This document shows, one piece after another, positions 45,719 through 57,076 of a stretch of DNA of 64,000 bases. The DNA is taken from assembly GCA_963746255.1 (NCBI GenBank), contig CAVVAJ010000001.1:1038626-1102625 (forward strand). Reading direction: 5' to 3'. The notes beneath the pieces are model-generated. The model ran no database searches, was not told where the DNA came from, and worked only from the letters and a program-made list of their open reading frames with translations. Both the position numbers and the translations under genes were made by a program. This DNA is from DAOVXM01 sp963746255. GTDB lineage: Bacteria; Chloroflexota; Anaerolineae; Anaerolineales; UBA4823. Every line of letters begins with the position of its first letter. Position 1 is the first letter of the stretch.

Positions 45719-46756
45719 CGGTAAGCCTCCTTATGTGTTTATTATTAGTATGTGATCTGATGGGCAAAGAGATTACCCGCTCCACTCAACATCTTATAAA
45801 TCCCAAATGCATGGGGACTGGCAATGCCAGCTATAAAATTGTGTTTCGCTCAAACATTTTTTCAATCCTCAAATTTTTGCTATGAGGCTATGACATGGAG
45901 GTCCAACAATATAGTAGGGATTCTAGAAAAATCAGCAACTGCAATGAGTTTGATCAGCCACACCAAGAAAATTCTAACATTGCCCAAAGCAACATATCAT
46001 CAAAATCGCGAAAGTGAGGAATCACTCGGGATTCTGATAATCGGTTCGAACTACAACTAAAATCAGCATCGGGGAAAGCGGGATGGGATTTAATTATCTG
46101 GACTCAAACCACGATGATCATCACTGAGTATCCTGAAAAGTTGGGAATGATTCTGGATATCCAAGATGGTCTCTTCTATCCTGCCTTATCAATCCTTCCA
46201 AATTTAGAATGCCCCGTTTCAGATTCAGCTGGCACGGAAACGACAAATCCCAAGATATTCCGTGTAGCAATAAGACTTTTGGGCGGAACCTACATTTTTT
46301 GGTAGATATATTGTTAATTCATCAATGATGTAGAGAATCCAGGACCGCAATGGATCAATAGTTAACACACACCGCGAACAACTCGTAGATGGTATTTGGG
46401 TTGCCGATGAGCCTGGTTTAATCAAATATCTTTTCTATCGCATCTAGATCATGAATAACCAATAATCCAGCGTACCAGAGTTAATCAGCAAGATGATGTT
46501 CAATAGCGATCAATAGAAAGGTGGATAATCGTACCATAACAGACACATAGTTCATTTAATACCAGCAATTTCCTGAAATGAATAAGAAGCCCTAATGAGG
46601 TTCGTTTTTCCTGGTGTTACCCTCCCAGGACTAGAGACAAAAAGGTTAACAGATAAAATTTGGGTCGAATGGGCCAGACTAACTTAGTCAAGTATCCCAA
46701 TGTCGATCCCCTTCTATGTTTCACTTTGGAGATAATAATTCTCTATTGGAAACCAG
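45719..46756. other. Gene-poor stretch, nothing recognised
   Basis: About 1 kb of AT-rich sequence. Short open frames on the plus strand (45824-46060, 46114-46305) have no ribosome site or recognisable motif. I could not identify a decayed gene. Confidence 0.45.
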
Positions 46757-47629
46757 TTACCTTTCCGCTGGGGTCGGTGCGGAGGTTGCAAGTGACCCAC
46801 CCGGTCTGGCTGTAGGTGGAAGCTGAGTAACCGGTGGCTTTGGGGGTGGACTATCACTACTGGGTTTCTTTGTGTTGGTAGGAATGGGTATAAAAACGTA
46901 AGTGGATATAGGAAGAATTGGCCTCTCGGTAATTGTTGGAGTAAACGTTGGAGTGGAAGTAAGCGTCACTTTGGGTGAAAACGTCATTGAAGGATATGGT
47001 GAAATTACAGTCTCTTCACAAAGCCCGGGACCAACTTTCCCATGATTAAAATCACTCAACATACCCTCAAATCGATCAGCCGTTTCCCGTTCACTATCGG
47101 TTAATTCGCTGCCCTGCGGATGCTCTTCCAACCAATCAATTGCACCAGCGACAGACTGAGCGATTGTTGACCCATCTGAACCCTGGAATACGTTAAGAGT
47201 ATAGACAACCAGTTCGATCAGCAAGTACTCTCGAGCATTAGGAGCACTGAGATTGATCAATAATCTCAACTGGTCTTTAGAATAAGTCTCATCTCCTAAT
47301 TGGATTTCTTGGAGGGGCCAGGATTCTATATGGCTGATCCAGAAATCCCTATCATACGTACAGCCATATTCTTGATCCGCGCTTTTATCTGCACTTGTTG
47401 TTCCTGTTACAGTGACTGAAATTCCTGGGTCAGTCTCCGTAGGCATCAATACCAATTCAGTAGCTGTTGGTGTCTGAAAGTAAGCTACCGCGGAAGCATC
47501 CACTTTTTCAGCTCCGGAAACCAAATTTAAAATATTCGGCATGAATAAACTGATCCCGGCGATCAATCCCACCATTACTAGAACAACGATAAATTGTCTC
47601 TCCCGCTTGTTAATTGGATTGTCCATCAC
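46757..47629 (-). CDS. Membrane-anchored secreted protein with 'YTQGYWK'-like helical domain and Pro/Thr-rich tail
   Basis: A 290-residue protein. One N-terminal helix (FIVVLVMVGLIAGISLFMPN) is followed by a short Thr-rich stretch and a domain reading GCTYDRDFWISHIESWPLQEI...LGDETYSKDQLRLLINL...NARE YLLIELVVYTLNVFQG and AGAIDWLEEHPQGSELTD. This corresponds to the common secreted domain 'CT.TQGYWK.HPEAWPV...G...Y....L......G.A...L..QLIAAKLN...G'. The last ~80 residues are a Pro/Thr/Ser stalk. It is presumably surface-exposed, with no known enzymatic role. Confidence 0.78.
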   Translation of the reverse strand: MMDNPINKRERQFIVVLVMVGLIAGISLFMPNILNLVSGAEKVDASAVAYFQTPTATELVLMPTETDPGISVTVTGTTSADKSADQEYGCTYDRDFWISHIESWPLQEIQLGDETYSKDQLRLLINLSAPNAREYLLIELVVYTLNVFQGSDGSTIAQSVAGAIDWLEEHPQGSELTDSERETADRFEGMLSDFNHGKVGPGLCEETVISPYPSMTFSPKVTLTSTPTFTPTITERPILPISTYVFIPIPTNTKKPSSDSPPPKPPVTQLPPTARPGGSLATSAPTPAER

Positions 47630-48749
47630 ACCATTAAGAAACCTTTCGATAGCAACGAATATTTAATCATAATTCATTTAATAACAGCAATCATTAACAG
47701 TTTGTTATTGATCCATTCACGCCGGCCTTCAACCATAATCGAAAAAATAAACTGGGAGAGAGAAGGATTGGATCCTTTCATAAGTTCCTTAATGTCCATG
47801 ATGACTATACTGCCCTATGTTGAATAATGATCACCTTTGGGCGATTAGTCTTACGCATCCATCGGAAATCCCCATCCATCAGGCTCTAATTGACATTATC
47901 TCCTCATTACTCTATAATCGGGATAGGATAACCCCTAAAGAAAATCCACCTCACATTGCTGTCTGCACAAAGGGGATATATTCACGGCAGTTACTCGGGT
48001 TGAATCCAAAATTGCGAATTCTCTGCGAATAGTTCAATACATATTTCGATTTAATCCATCTCACATCGTAACACTACTTAGTTATTTTATAAGAGCCAAA
48101 TGACGCTCACGGCATTATCGGATGAGCCCCCAAAGATCAGGTTTGTGTAAAGTTTATACTGAATGATACTCCGTTAGTACAAAGCTCCCATTGACCCGAT
48201 AAATAGCGGATGGAATAATTAAACCGACAGAAAGATCTGATCACTCAATTATCAAATATCGACATCGCCCTTTGGAATGGCAAACTCATGAAGCGTATGA
48301 GGGTACCACTTAGGGGCACAGTTAGAAAATAAATCGGCTGCCCAGGGTAAAAAGGCAGCCTTTTTCGATAAAGTACTGAGATGCGGGTAGCATTACCAAA
48401 TTTCGGCAACTTAACAAATACATCAAATTATGACCAATGGTAAATATCTTGCAAGTATGACCGATGTTAAGAAGTGGTTATTTGACATAAGCAATGCACA
48501 GTAAACTCGAAACGCACAGCGTCATCCATCAAAACTGACCTGGCCGGCAGACTTCTAGAGAGTCACCAAACTTTGATTGACAATTAGATCGAACATACTC
48601 CTCTTCGGGGTAGAAATCGGTCTATGCATCAACACCACAACAACCAAGCTTAGATAGATGTTGGTAGGGCGGAGCGTGCCTGCTCGTAAATCTGCGTATT
48701 TTATATCGAATTATCCACCTAGAAACTATACTAGAGGGTCAGTATTTCC
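47630..48749. other. Gene-poor stretch with an orphan terminator
   Basis: About 1.1 kb between divergent genes. No convincing gene or decayed gene was recognised. The only clear signal is the terminator-like hairpin at 48336-48365. Confidence 0.45.
48336..48365 (+). terminator. Orphan Rho-independent terminator
   Basis: GGCTGCC (48336-48342) pairs with GGCAGCC (48354-48360), directly followed by TTTTTC. No gene ends upstream on this strand, so it may mark an unrecognised small RNA or a lost gene. Confidence 0.65.
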
Positions 48750-49533
48750 TTGGAAAGAAACTATACACAAGAAAAGTACTCGTTACTGCAAGCGCTTCAC
48801 CTATACATAAACAGGCAAGCCTTAAGCGTTGGTTCATACATCCTTGAGCAATTCCTGTACATCCTGGTCGGATGGATACCAACAATCGTAGGGCTGGGGC
48901 TGCGGGGCTTACTTTACCGGCTCATCCTTAAAATGAATGGCTGGGCGGCAATTGAAAACAAAGTTCGTCTTGTCTTTGCCAATAATATTCAATTGGGCCA
49001 CGGAGTTTATCTAGACCAAAATGTCTATTTGCACGCCTGTCCAAATGGTATCCAGATTGATGAAAACTCAATCATAATGTATGGTGCTGTCCTGCATGTC
49101 TATAATTTCCGTGAGTTGCCAAATGCAGGCATTAAGATCGGCCGTGATTGTCTAATCGGTGAATATACAGTGATCCGCGGTCAAGGTGGTGTAACTATCG
49201 GCGATCGGGTCTATACATCACCTTATACACAAATCGTTGCGGTAAACCATGTGTTCGACTGATCCCGAGCAACCATTTATTGACCAAGGGATTACCGCTG
49301 AGGGTATCGTCATCGAAGATGATGTCTGGTTAGGTGCTGGATCGATCATCACTGACGGGGTCCACATTGGCAAGGGCGCCGTAATAGCTGCTGGTGCTGT
49401 CGTCGTTAATGATGTAGAAGCTCATACAGTTGTCGGGGGGGTACCAGCACGAATAATCAAAAAAATCAACGAAGTGGAAATTGGTGCCCCCGTAGATCGT
49501 AAAATTTATTTTGGAAATCGAGGCCAATTATGA
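48750..49533 (+). pseudogene. Left-handed beta-helix (hexapeptide) acyltransferase with one +1 frameshift
   Basis: An N-terminal amphipathic/hydrophobic stretch (EQFLYILVGWIPTIVGLGLRG) is followed by hexapeptide repeats (IEIGRDCLIGEYTVIRG-like, VTIGDRVYTSPYTQIVAVNHVFD). The first frame stops at 49262; a +1 shift within GACTGATCC restores DDPEQPFIDQGITAEGIVIEDDVWLGAGSIITDGVHIGKGAVIAAGAVVVND and the end VGGVPARIIKKI. It resembles O-acetyltransferases of the WcaF/Wbb type for polysaccharide decoration. The start is TTG 48750 with no strong ribosome site. Its stop overlaps the next gene by 4 bases, indicating an operon with the glycosyltransferase. Confidence 0.82.
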
Positions 49534-50738
49534 GCATTCTATCAATAGTAATACCGGCCTATAACGAAGAAACCGGAATTGCAGAAATCATTGCACGTGT
49601 GTTATCCGAAAGAGCGAACATTCAAGCCACAGGATTAGAAGATCTGGAGCTGATAGTTGTGGATGATGGTTCGCAGGACAATACTGCCGAAATCACGGAC
49701 AAATTAGCCCAGGGCTCAGACATTCTCAGATTAATCCGCCACGCGGAAAATAAAGGCTACGGGGCAGCATTAAAAACAGGATTCTCTCAAGCTAGAGGTG
49801 AATTATTAGGATTTCTCGATGCCGACGGAACGTATCCCCCTGAATACTTCCCCGCATTAGTAAAACCCGCATTGAATGGTAGCAAACTGGTCATCGGTTC
49901 TCGAATGTCGGGAGCTGACAGTCAGATGCCCGTAACGCGGCGGATTGGAAATTACTTCTTTGCAGGACTGTTATCCGCAGTCGGGTTTCAAAAAATTACC
50001 GACTCGGCGAGTGGTATGAGAGTCTTCCACAGAGATATTTTAGAACGGATCTATCCGCTACCAGACGGACTCAACCTCACTCCAGTGATGAGCACTCGAG
50101 CGATGCATGAAGGGATCGACATGGTCGAGGTTCCGATTCCGTATAGTGAGAGATTGGGCAGATCGAAATTGAGCGTCGTCCGGGATGGCTCCTTGTTCCT
50201 GCAATCGATTCTCTGGACAGCCCTGACCTATAACCCGGTGCGGATATTTGGGACAATCGGTTTAATCGGTGTCGGCATCGCTACATTAATAGGTTTGGGA
50301 TTGGTCATCGCTCGTTTGATGGGGATTACGACGATAGGTGCCTGGGGCGTCGTCGCTCTTTATACAGCCCTCATCACCGCAGTGGGTGGAGTAAGTATCT
50401 TCGCCCTGGGTGCAACCTTCAATTACTTGGTGACCTTATTCTACAAGCGGCCCATCCGCCAAGGGCTCTTTGGCCGTCCGATCTTCAACCCTTCCATCGA
50501 CCATTACTTCGGTTCAGCAGGACTTGTCGGATTGATCTTCGGTGTAACTATATCAATCGTTAGTCTAGTACTTGGCATTCAGGGTTGGGATATTGCTAGA
50601 CTATGGTTATACCTCCTTGGCAGTGCGATGCTAACGCTGGTTAGTGTACAATTGGTGATCTATTGGATACTGATGCGTGCCCTGGAAGAGATAAGCAAGC
50701 GCGAAGAGATCACCCAGAATGCGATGGCTAACGGATAA
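49530..50738 (+). CDS. Family 2 glycosyltransferase with C-terminal membrane helices
   Basis: A 402-residue protein. The GT-A domain is residues about 1-235: SIVIPAYNEETGIAEII at the start, LIVVDDGSQDNTAEI with the nucleotide-binding Asp, and LGFLDADGTYPPEYF with the D-x-D metal site. About four helices follow (VRIFGTIGLIGVGIATLIGLGL and later). It resembles dolichol/undecaprenyl-phosphate sugar transferases. It would load a sugar on a lipid carrier for surface glycan synthesis. It overlaps the acyltransferase gene by 4 bases and is followed by a radical SAM gene. Confidence 0.92.
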   Translation: MSILSIVIPAYNEETGIAEIIARVLSERANIQATGLEDLELIVVDDGSQDNTAEITDKLAQGSDILRLIRHAENKGYGAALKTGFSQARGELLGFLDADGTYPPEYFPALVKPALNGSKLVIGSRMSGADSQMPVTRRIGNYFFAGLLSAVGFQKITDSASGMRVFHRDILERIYPLPDGLNLTPVMSTRAMHEGIDMVEVPIPYSERLGRSKLSVVRDGSLFLQSILWTALTYNPVRIFGTIGLIGVGIATLIGLGLVIARLMGITTIGAWGVVALYTALITAVGGVSIFALGATFNYLVTLFYKRPIRQGLFGRPIFNPSIDHYFGSAGLVGLIFGVTISIVSLVLGIQGWDIARLWLYLLGSAMLTLVSVQLVIYWILMRALEEISKREEITQNAMANG

Positions 50739-50790
50739 AATTAGCAGTGATAAATACCCCAATACAAATATAGAAAATATCGGTATTGCT

Positions 50791-52434
50791 ATGACAAAAG
50801 AAAACAAAAGACCTTTCTCGGAAAACCTCGGCAGCCGCCCGATCCGTTCGGTGCGAATGGCCGATTTCCCCAATGCGGACACGATCGTTAATCAAGAACT
50901 GACATCGGCGAGCCGTCCAGAGGGTGCAGTCGACATCCTGCTAGTGAATCCACCCACACCAGACGGAGGCTTATGGATCCGCACCCAGCACCGGGTTGGA
51001 CGCCGGACACGTGAAAACATGGTTTGGCCACAGGTCTCGCTCGCCCAGATGGCCGCACTGCTTCACCCCGACTACAAACTAGCGATCATCGACGCGAACG
51101 CAGAGCGCATAGATTGGCCATCCTTCATCAAACTCCTGGATAAGTACCAACCGCGCTACTACTTCACCCAGGTGACAGCCCCTACACTTGAGAATGATAT
51201 GTATGGCTGCTTTTTGGCTAAAGCACGCGGTGCCGTTACCATCGCATTTGGGACGCATGTCACACCGATACCGCGCGAGACACTGCGCGCCTACCCAGCA
51301 CTCGATTACGTGCTGGTCGGCGAGCCAGACCTGGCCATCCGCGATCTGCTTGACAACCTGGATGATAAGGTCGGACTGCGTTCACCCGAGATCCAGAAGC
51401 TGTTTGATGCCCATGATCCACAGTATCAGCTCGCCACGCGTGACAATGGCAAAGTCGATCTCCATGCAATCAAAGGACTAGCCTGGCGTAAGGGGGACGA
51501 GATCATTCTCAACTTCCCGCGACCGTTTATTTCCGACCTGGATGATCTACCCATGCCCATGCATGAGCTGCTTCCTTTAAAGAAGTACCGTATGCCTATG
51601 ATCAAGGGGCCATTTACATTTATCGTAACGAGCCGCGGTTGTCCCGCTGGTTGTACTTACTGTATTAAGCATGTCAGCTACCAGTATTCGACGCGTCTGC
51701 GGTCTCCAAAATTGATCATGGAAGAACTCTGGAAGCTGAAGGGGTTGGGGTTGAACAACATCCACATGTACGCAGACTTGTTCACCGTGAGCCGTGAACA
51801 GGTCGTGGACCTATGCCAGCGCATGATCGCCGAACAGATCAACATCAAATGGACCTGCAACAGCCGCGTCGATTACGTCGATGAAGAGATGCTGCAGCTG
51901 ATGGGAAAGGCAGGTAATTGGCTGATCTCATGGGGGATCGAGAGTGGCAATGAACAGATATTGAAGCACGCTCGCAAAGGCGCATACCCAGACAAGGCAG
52001 AAAGAGCACTACGCTGGGCAAAACAGGCTGGGATCAAGAATTGGGGTTACTTCATTGTTGGCCTGCCCGGTGAGACGGAAGAAACCATTAAACAGACGAT
52101 CGAATTCGCCAAGAGTCTGCCGCTGGATATCGCCCTATTCCATGTTGCTGCCCCTTACCCAGGTACACCATTCTTCTTTGAAGTTGTGGAGAACGGCTGG
52201 TTCCGCCCTGGCACCCGCTGGGAGCAGGTTGATATGGACAAGGGCACTGTGCTGGACTACCCTGAACTATCGGCTGAGCAGCTGCTCTACTGGCAAAAAC
52301 GGGCTTTCCGTGAGTGGGCCTTGCGGCCCGGTCCGGCTATGACCTACCTGAAGATGCTTTTCTCCGGGACAGCCACGTTCAAGTCGGCGATCAACGCTGG
52401 CCTGCAGCACCTCGCCTGGTACGCGGGTGAATAA
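50791..52434 (+). CDS. B12-binding-domain radical SAM protein 1
   Basis: A 547-residue protein (from ATG 50791; an alternative ATG at 50719 overlaps the glycosyltransferase end). The N-terminal half is a cobalamin-binding Rossmann domain (DILLVNPPTPDGG, VWPQVSLAQMAALLHP, VLVGEPDLAI). It lacks a clear D-x-H-x-x-G. The radical SAM barrel has SRGCPAGCTYC with Cys at about 284, 288 and 291 for the [4Fe-4S] cluster, followed by ISWGIESGNEQILKHARKG and FIVGLPGETEETI. Members of this class methylate or rearrange unactivated carbons, often in lipid or natural-product pathways. The substrate here is unknown; glycan or lipid context is inferred. Confidence 0.9.
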   Translation: MTKENKRPFSENLGSRPIRSVRMADFPNADTIVNQELTSASRPEGAVDILLVNPPTPDGGLWIRTQHRVGRRTRENMVWPQVSLAQMAALLHPDYKLAIIDANAERIDWPSFIKLLDKYQPRYYFTQVTAPTLENDMYGCFLAKARGAVTIAFGTHVTPIPRETLRAYPALDYVLVGEPDLAIRDLLDNLDDKVGLRSPEIQKLFDAHDPQYQLATRDNGKVDLHAIKGLAWRKGDEIILNFPRPFISDLDDLPMPMHELLPLKKYRMPMIKGPFTFIVTSRGCPAGCTYCIKHVSYQYSTRLRSPKLIMEELWKLKGLGLNNIHMYADLFTVSREQVVDLCQRMIAEQINIKWTCNSRVDYVDEEMLQLMGKAGNWLISWGIESGNEQILKHARKGAYPDKAERALRWAKQAGIKNWGYFIVGLPGETEETIKQTIEFAKSLPLDIALFHVAAPYPGTPFFFEVVENGWFRPGTRWEQVDMDKGTVLDYPELSAEQLLYWQKRAFREWALRPGPAMTYLKMLFSGTATFKSAINAGLQHLAWYAGE

Positions 52435-54297
52435 AGCCTGGCTTGACAACTACCTATCGTCCCCACAATATGCGCTGGTTACGCTCGGATTTGTAGCAAC
52501 GGCCACCACAATCTGGTACATATTCCCAACGATCGGCTGGTGGCCGCTCTTGGTTGCGGTTTTCCCCATAATTCCGTTACTGCTCCTTGGTAGAAGTTCA
52601 TTCTTACGGACTCCTTTTGACATTCCTATCATTATTTTCATGATCACTGCCGGGGTTGGCGTTTGGGCGGCCTACGACCGCCAAGCTGCATGGGGAAAAT
52701 TCTGGCTCTTGGTCGGAGCAGTGCTGATGTTTTATGCTCTTGCGATCCAACCCACCGCAAACCATTGGGTAATAGCTGGCTTGCTGACGGTGCTCGGCTG
52801 CGCAGTGGCGCTGTTCTTCCTGATGACGCATGATTTCAGTGAATATCCGGTCAAGTTCGCACCGATCTACCGGCTCGGGATCTGGATTATCTGAAATCCG
52901 CCCGAAAGTATTCGCCGCGGGTATGCACCCAAACCGAGCAGCAGGTATTATCGCGCTGACCCTGCCATTTGCAGGTGTCCTCGCCTACCGGGTGTGGCAA
53001 GAAAAGAAAATTATTCCCGTCGTTATCGTTGCCGCAGCAGCGGTCATTATGGGTGCTGCTTTGCTGCTCAGCTCATCGCGGGGGCACTGCTGGCTTTACT
53101 TGGAGCCGCCATAATTTGGATTATGGGGGCAGTATCTAAGAGCCTTGCCAAATTTCTCAAGGCTCGCCGAGGATTGGTATTCGCCTTATTAATGTTCATC
53201 GGCCTCCTTACGATTATGGTCTTCGCGATCAGCTACCCCCTTTCCGCAAATTCTATAGACAGCCTACTGCCCGGACCAGCGAGTGCGGGCAGCCGTCTGG
53301 ATGTTGCTCAAGCTGGTATCAAACTTATCCAAGATTACCCATTTACGGGTATGGGTTTAGACTCCTTTGCGGGTCATTACTCGCAGTACATCCTCGTCAT
53401 CCCCTATTTTATTTACGATAACGGTCACAATTTATTAATTGATGTCGCTGTCGATCAAGGGTTGCTTGGACTAGTCGCATTTGCAGTTATCTTTTTCGGC
53501 AGTGCCGTCTATCTGGTTTTGAATGCGACAAGACTAGAAGCCCCTCACAATCCATATTAACCAGATGCTGAGCTGGTCGGTGTTGACCAGTATGCTGGTG
53601 ATCACTATCCACGGGTTGGTCACGGATGTGATCTATGGACCTTGGGGTGCTCCGCTGCTGTTCGTTATCCCCGGCTTTGCCGTAACGATTGCTCAGCAGG
53701 GTTACCCCAGAATACAGCCTCCGCAATAAATTTGGGATGCATGCTGCAGAGTACAAATCATTCATAAAGTTTGGGGTAATCGCCTTATTCCTTGGTCTTA
53801 CTCGGATTAGGATTTTGGTTCCGTAAACCGATACAAGCACAGTGGTTCGCCAATCTCGGGGCGGTGCAGATGTCACGGATTGAATTGGCTGGCTGGCCGA
53901 TCAACCAACTAGACGACGGCAGGAATGCGGGGAGATTATCAAATACGTGAAGGATATTTCCAGCAGGCGTTGGCTTATAATCCGGGTAACCGCACTGCTA
54001 GCCACCGCCTGGGGCTGATTGCTATGGTTAAGCGTGAGTATCCAAGCGCAGTTAGGCACTTGGAATCAGCCTATAAGCGTGATCCAGATCACCCGGGAAT
54101 CATGAAAAACCTGGGCTACAGCTACCTGTGGGCAAACCAGATGAAACCAGCCCACCAGATCCTTTCTACGCTGCCCGAAGCGGTTCGGGAACTGGATGTG
54201 TACACCTGGTGGTGGGACCAGCTTAGCCGGCCGGATTTAGCAAATATTGCCCGATATGATGCGCGATCAACTAAAATCAGGGCAAGCAGTGAATTAA
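52427..54297 (+). pseudogene. O-antigen ligase-like protein with TPR tail, multiply frameshifted
   Basis: GTG 52427 starts inside the radical SAM stop. The pieces, in changing frames, are an N-terminal helix ladder to 52894, FAAGMHPNRAAGIIALTLPFAG (to 53114), and then the Wzy_C region AGSRLDVAQAGIKLIQDYPFTGMGLD with NGHNLLIDVAVDQGLLGL (to 53560). A further frame follows from about 53566 (HGLVTDVIYGPWGAP). TPR repeats come next, from about 53925 (GYFQQALAYNPGNRTASHRLG and HLESAYKRDPDHPGIMKNLG), ending DMMRDQLKSGQAVN at 54297. At least four single-base indels are needed, one of them a G lost from CGGGGGC. A surface-polysaccharide ligase or polymerase is the likely original function. Confidence 0.75.
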
Positions 54298-54316
54298 GAC
54301 TCCACGCACATAATCC

Positions 54317-56993
54317 ATGCACAAGACACCCACGAAGACATTAGCGATCATTCTCCTGTTGGCTATTCACGGCGGTCGTCTTCTCGATGACATCAGGCAA
54401 CGTACCTTACCTGCCAAGGCGCAATCTACGGCTGAGCCCTGGTCGGAGCCGGTCAACCTGTCCCACTCAGGGGCGGCGACGTCACCATATCTGGTCGTCG
54501 ATGACCAAGGTATCGTACATGTCTTCTGGGAGGACGAGTACGCCGGCACGACCTATACCCGGCGAGCAGACGGCGTATGGCAGCCACCTTCGACCGGTGA
54601 ATTCCCATTCTCTACGTTTACACCTTTTTTGGTTGCGATCTCCGCGCGGTTGGGTGCACGCTTTCTGGATCGGTGAAGAGCAGGAGCTTTTCGCCAGCCG
54701 CGCGCCAGCATCAGACGTGGGAATGCTTTCGCCTGGGAAGCCTGCCCGCCAACTGGCGAATACCGCCATCGCCCTGGACGCGACCGTTGACGAGCGCGGT
54801 ACGATCCATCTTGCCTACCTACGTCCGGTCAGTGAAGATGGTTTTCCGGCCGGCATTTACTACCGCCGCACAACGGATAACGGCGACAGCTGGTACCTGC
54901 CGGAGCTGCTGTATGAACTCAGCCTACTTCCGCTCGCTGACACCCGAAAATGGCAACCTCAAGATAGCAAGCTCAGAAACGGATGATCAAATAAACGTAT
55001 TTGTTGTGTTCGATAATCCGCAAAGGAAGCAGATTTTATTACGACATTCATATGATTTAGGTGAAAATTGGGAACCCATTGAGGAGATCGCTGGACCTGA
55101 CTCAGAACAAGGCAGCAACCAACCTGCAAATATTAGCATTTCTGCCCTGGATAACAATGTTCTATTAATTTGGCAAGAAAGTGCGTCCGGTGGGACCTGC
55201 CAACAGCATTTCCAATATTCAGCTACGCGGGGAGAGACTTGGTCGGTACCGCAACCTCTCCAACCAGATATCCAAGGATGTTCCCAAGAAAGCGCATTTA
55301 AAATCACATCTGGCGGGCTTACAATCCTCTTTACAGTGATCTACAATCGGCCATACTTAACCGTGTGGGACGGAGCGCGCTGGAGCTTTGTCCAACCGCA
55401 GGATGAATTGGTCGGTTTTCGCGATCCAGAGATATTCACCCAGGTTAGCATGGGCTGCCATGCAATTGACATCTCACCTAGTGATGAACTCCTAGCCGTT
55501 GGATGCGACCTTGGCACTGGGGAGGATATATGGCAGCGCAGCCGAGCAATTGGTGATGTAAACACATGGTTCCCCCCACCTCCAGTTTGGAGTGAGTTCA
55601 CTCCCATATATATCTCTGGCACTCCAATCTCATCACCGAAATTGGTTGCTGATAATGCGAACGTTTTGCATGCCATTTGGTATCAAGCAGCAGACGACCA
55701 AAGCATGGATAATCCAGCAATTTACCATTCATCCCAAGATATAGAAATATGGAGCGATCCTCCGCCATTTTTAGTTCCGACAGCGGGTATGCGGGTGAAT
55801 TGGCAGTTGTTGCAGATAGTCGCGGTCGGATACATATCGGATGGATAGATAAGGTTACCGGTGAGCTAAACTATAGCTGGGTGGATAGCCCGCAAGCGAA
55901 CAATCTTTTTGAGTGGGCAGAGCCGATTATTGTAACCACCCCGTCCGGGACCGTCTCGTCTCCAAGTATTGTTGTGGAACAAGACCAGATTTACATTATC
56001 TACGCTCTTACCCTGAATGATAATCGCGGTGTCTACATGACAAACTCGTCTGATCATGGGGCTACGTGGTTAGATCCAGCGTTGGTATTTGATGCGCAAG
56101 CGGCAGGTTGGGAAATGGTGGATGATCCTCATTTTTCAATTACTGGTGATGGCATTTACCATGCTCTTTGGACACAAATGTCGCATCCGCAAGGGATCGG
56201 TCCGCTCGGCTTATACTATTCCCAATCACGAGACTTCTGGAAGAATCTTGGTCCGATCCTGAAGTTGTTCAGTCAGGACCCGTTACTTGGAGCCAAATGG
56301 ATGCTCCTGGCCAGAATATCGTCCATATCACCTGGATGGAGTCCAAGGAGCCGAACGATGTCTTACGGCATAGATATAGTGTTGATAGTGGCTTAACTTG
56401 GGTTTTGTCACCCGGTCTTCCAATCCTGGGTGATCTCCTCAGCCATCCTCAGCCTCTCAGCAAGTCGAGATGGGCAGTTGCATTTGAATTATCCCTTCCA
56501 ATCTGGGCAAGAAAATTTTGAAATAGCCTACTGGCTTTGGGCGGATGGCCGCTGGACTATCGCTGAAGGCACGGAATTACTTGGGAACTTTGATTTTCAG
56601 CATGGCGCGGTCAGCAACGATGTCGGGTCCGATAACCGTTTAGGTATCATAATTGTCGCAGACAGCACCGCCTCGCTCCCAGACACTCCCATCCAAGAAA
56701 ATATGATTTTTTCTGAGCGGGTGGTGAAATTGGGCGAGGATATCATGGCGGAGGAGCCCATTGCAGAGATGCCATCTGATACTCAGATCCCCACTGCGAC
56801 CACAGGAATCATCAATCCAACCGCTGCAACTCCCACACAATCAATCAGTGAAAACGCACTTCTTGAGCTACCTAGCTCAGATAGGGGGAACTCTTGGTCC
56901 GGGATTATCATTGCGATAATCCTTGTATCTGTAATTGTCGGTGGATTGTCCATTATGTATATCTTATTTGTACGAAATCGTTCTCAACACTAA
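54317..56993 (+). pseudogene. BNR-repeat (sialidase-like propeller) surface protein, multiply frameshifted
   Basis: An N-terminal hydrophobic signal (TLAIILLLAIHGGRLL) is followed by beta-propeller blades. The blades show repeated SxDxGxTW-like BNR signs and 'G..HV.W' strands in succession: QGIVHVFWEDEYAG, ERGTIHLAYLRPVSEDG with TTDNGDSWYLPE, HSYDLGENWEPIEEI, SATRGETWSVPQPL, NSSDHGATWLDPALVFDA and RYSVDSGLTWVLSP. The coding text passes through at least five frame changes (near 54.65, 54.95, 55.78, 56.22 and 56.45 kb). It ends in a Thr/Pro stalk and one membrane helix (IIIAIILVSVIVGGLSIMYI), so the propeller faced outward. It is not a proven sialidase, because the catalytic residues cannot be traced. 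Confidence 0.72.
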
Positions 56994-57076
56994 AAGGTCC
57001 TCACTTTATCATGGTAAAGGATTTGTGTTTGTGGCAACCTTATACAATTTACTAAATTTACTCTAAATATTTTTAT

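Noticed and set aside
46114..46305. Short plus-strand frame that faintly resembles a response-regulator receiver fragment
   Set aside because: No Asp/Lys pattern could be traced and no neighbouring pieces support it.
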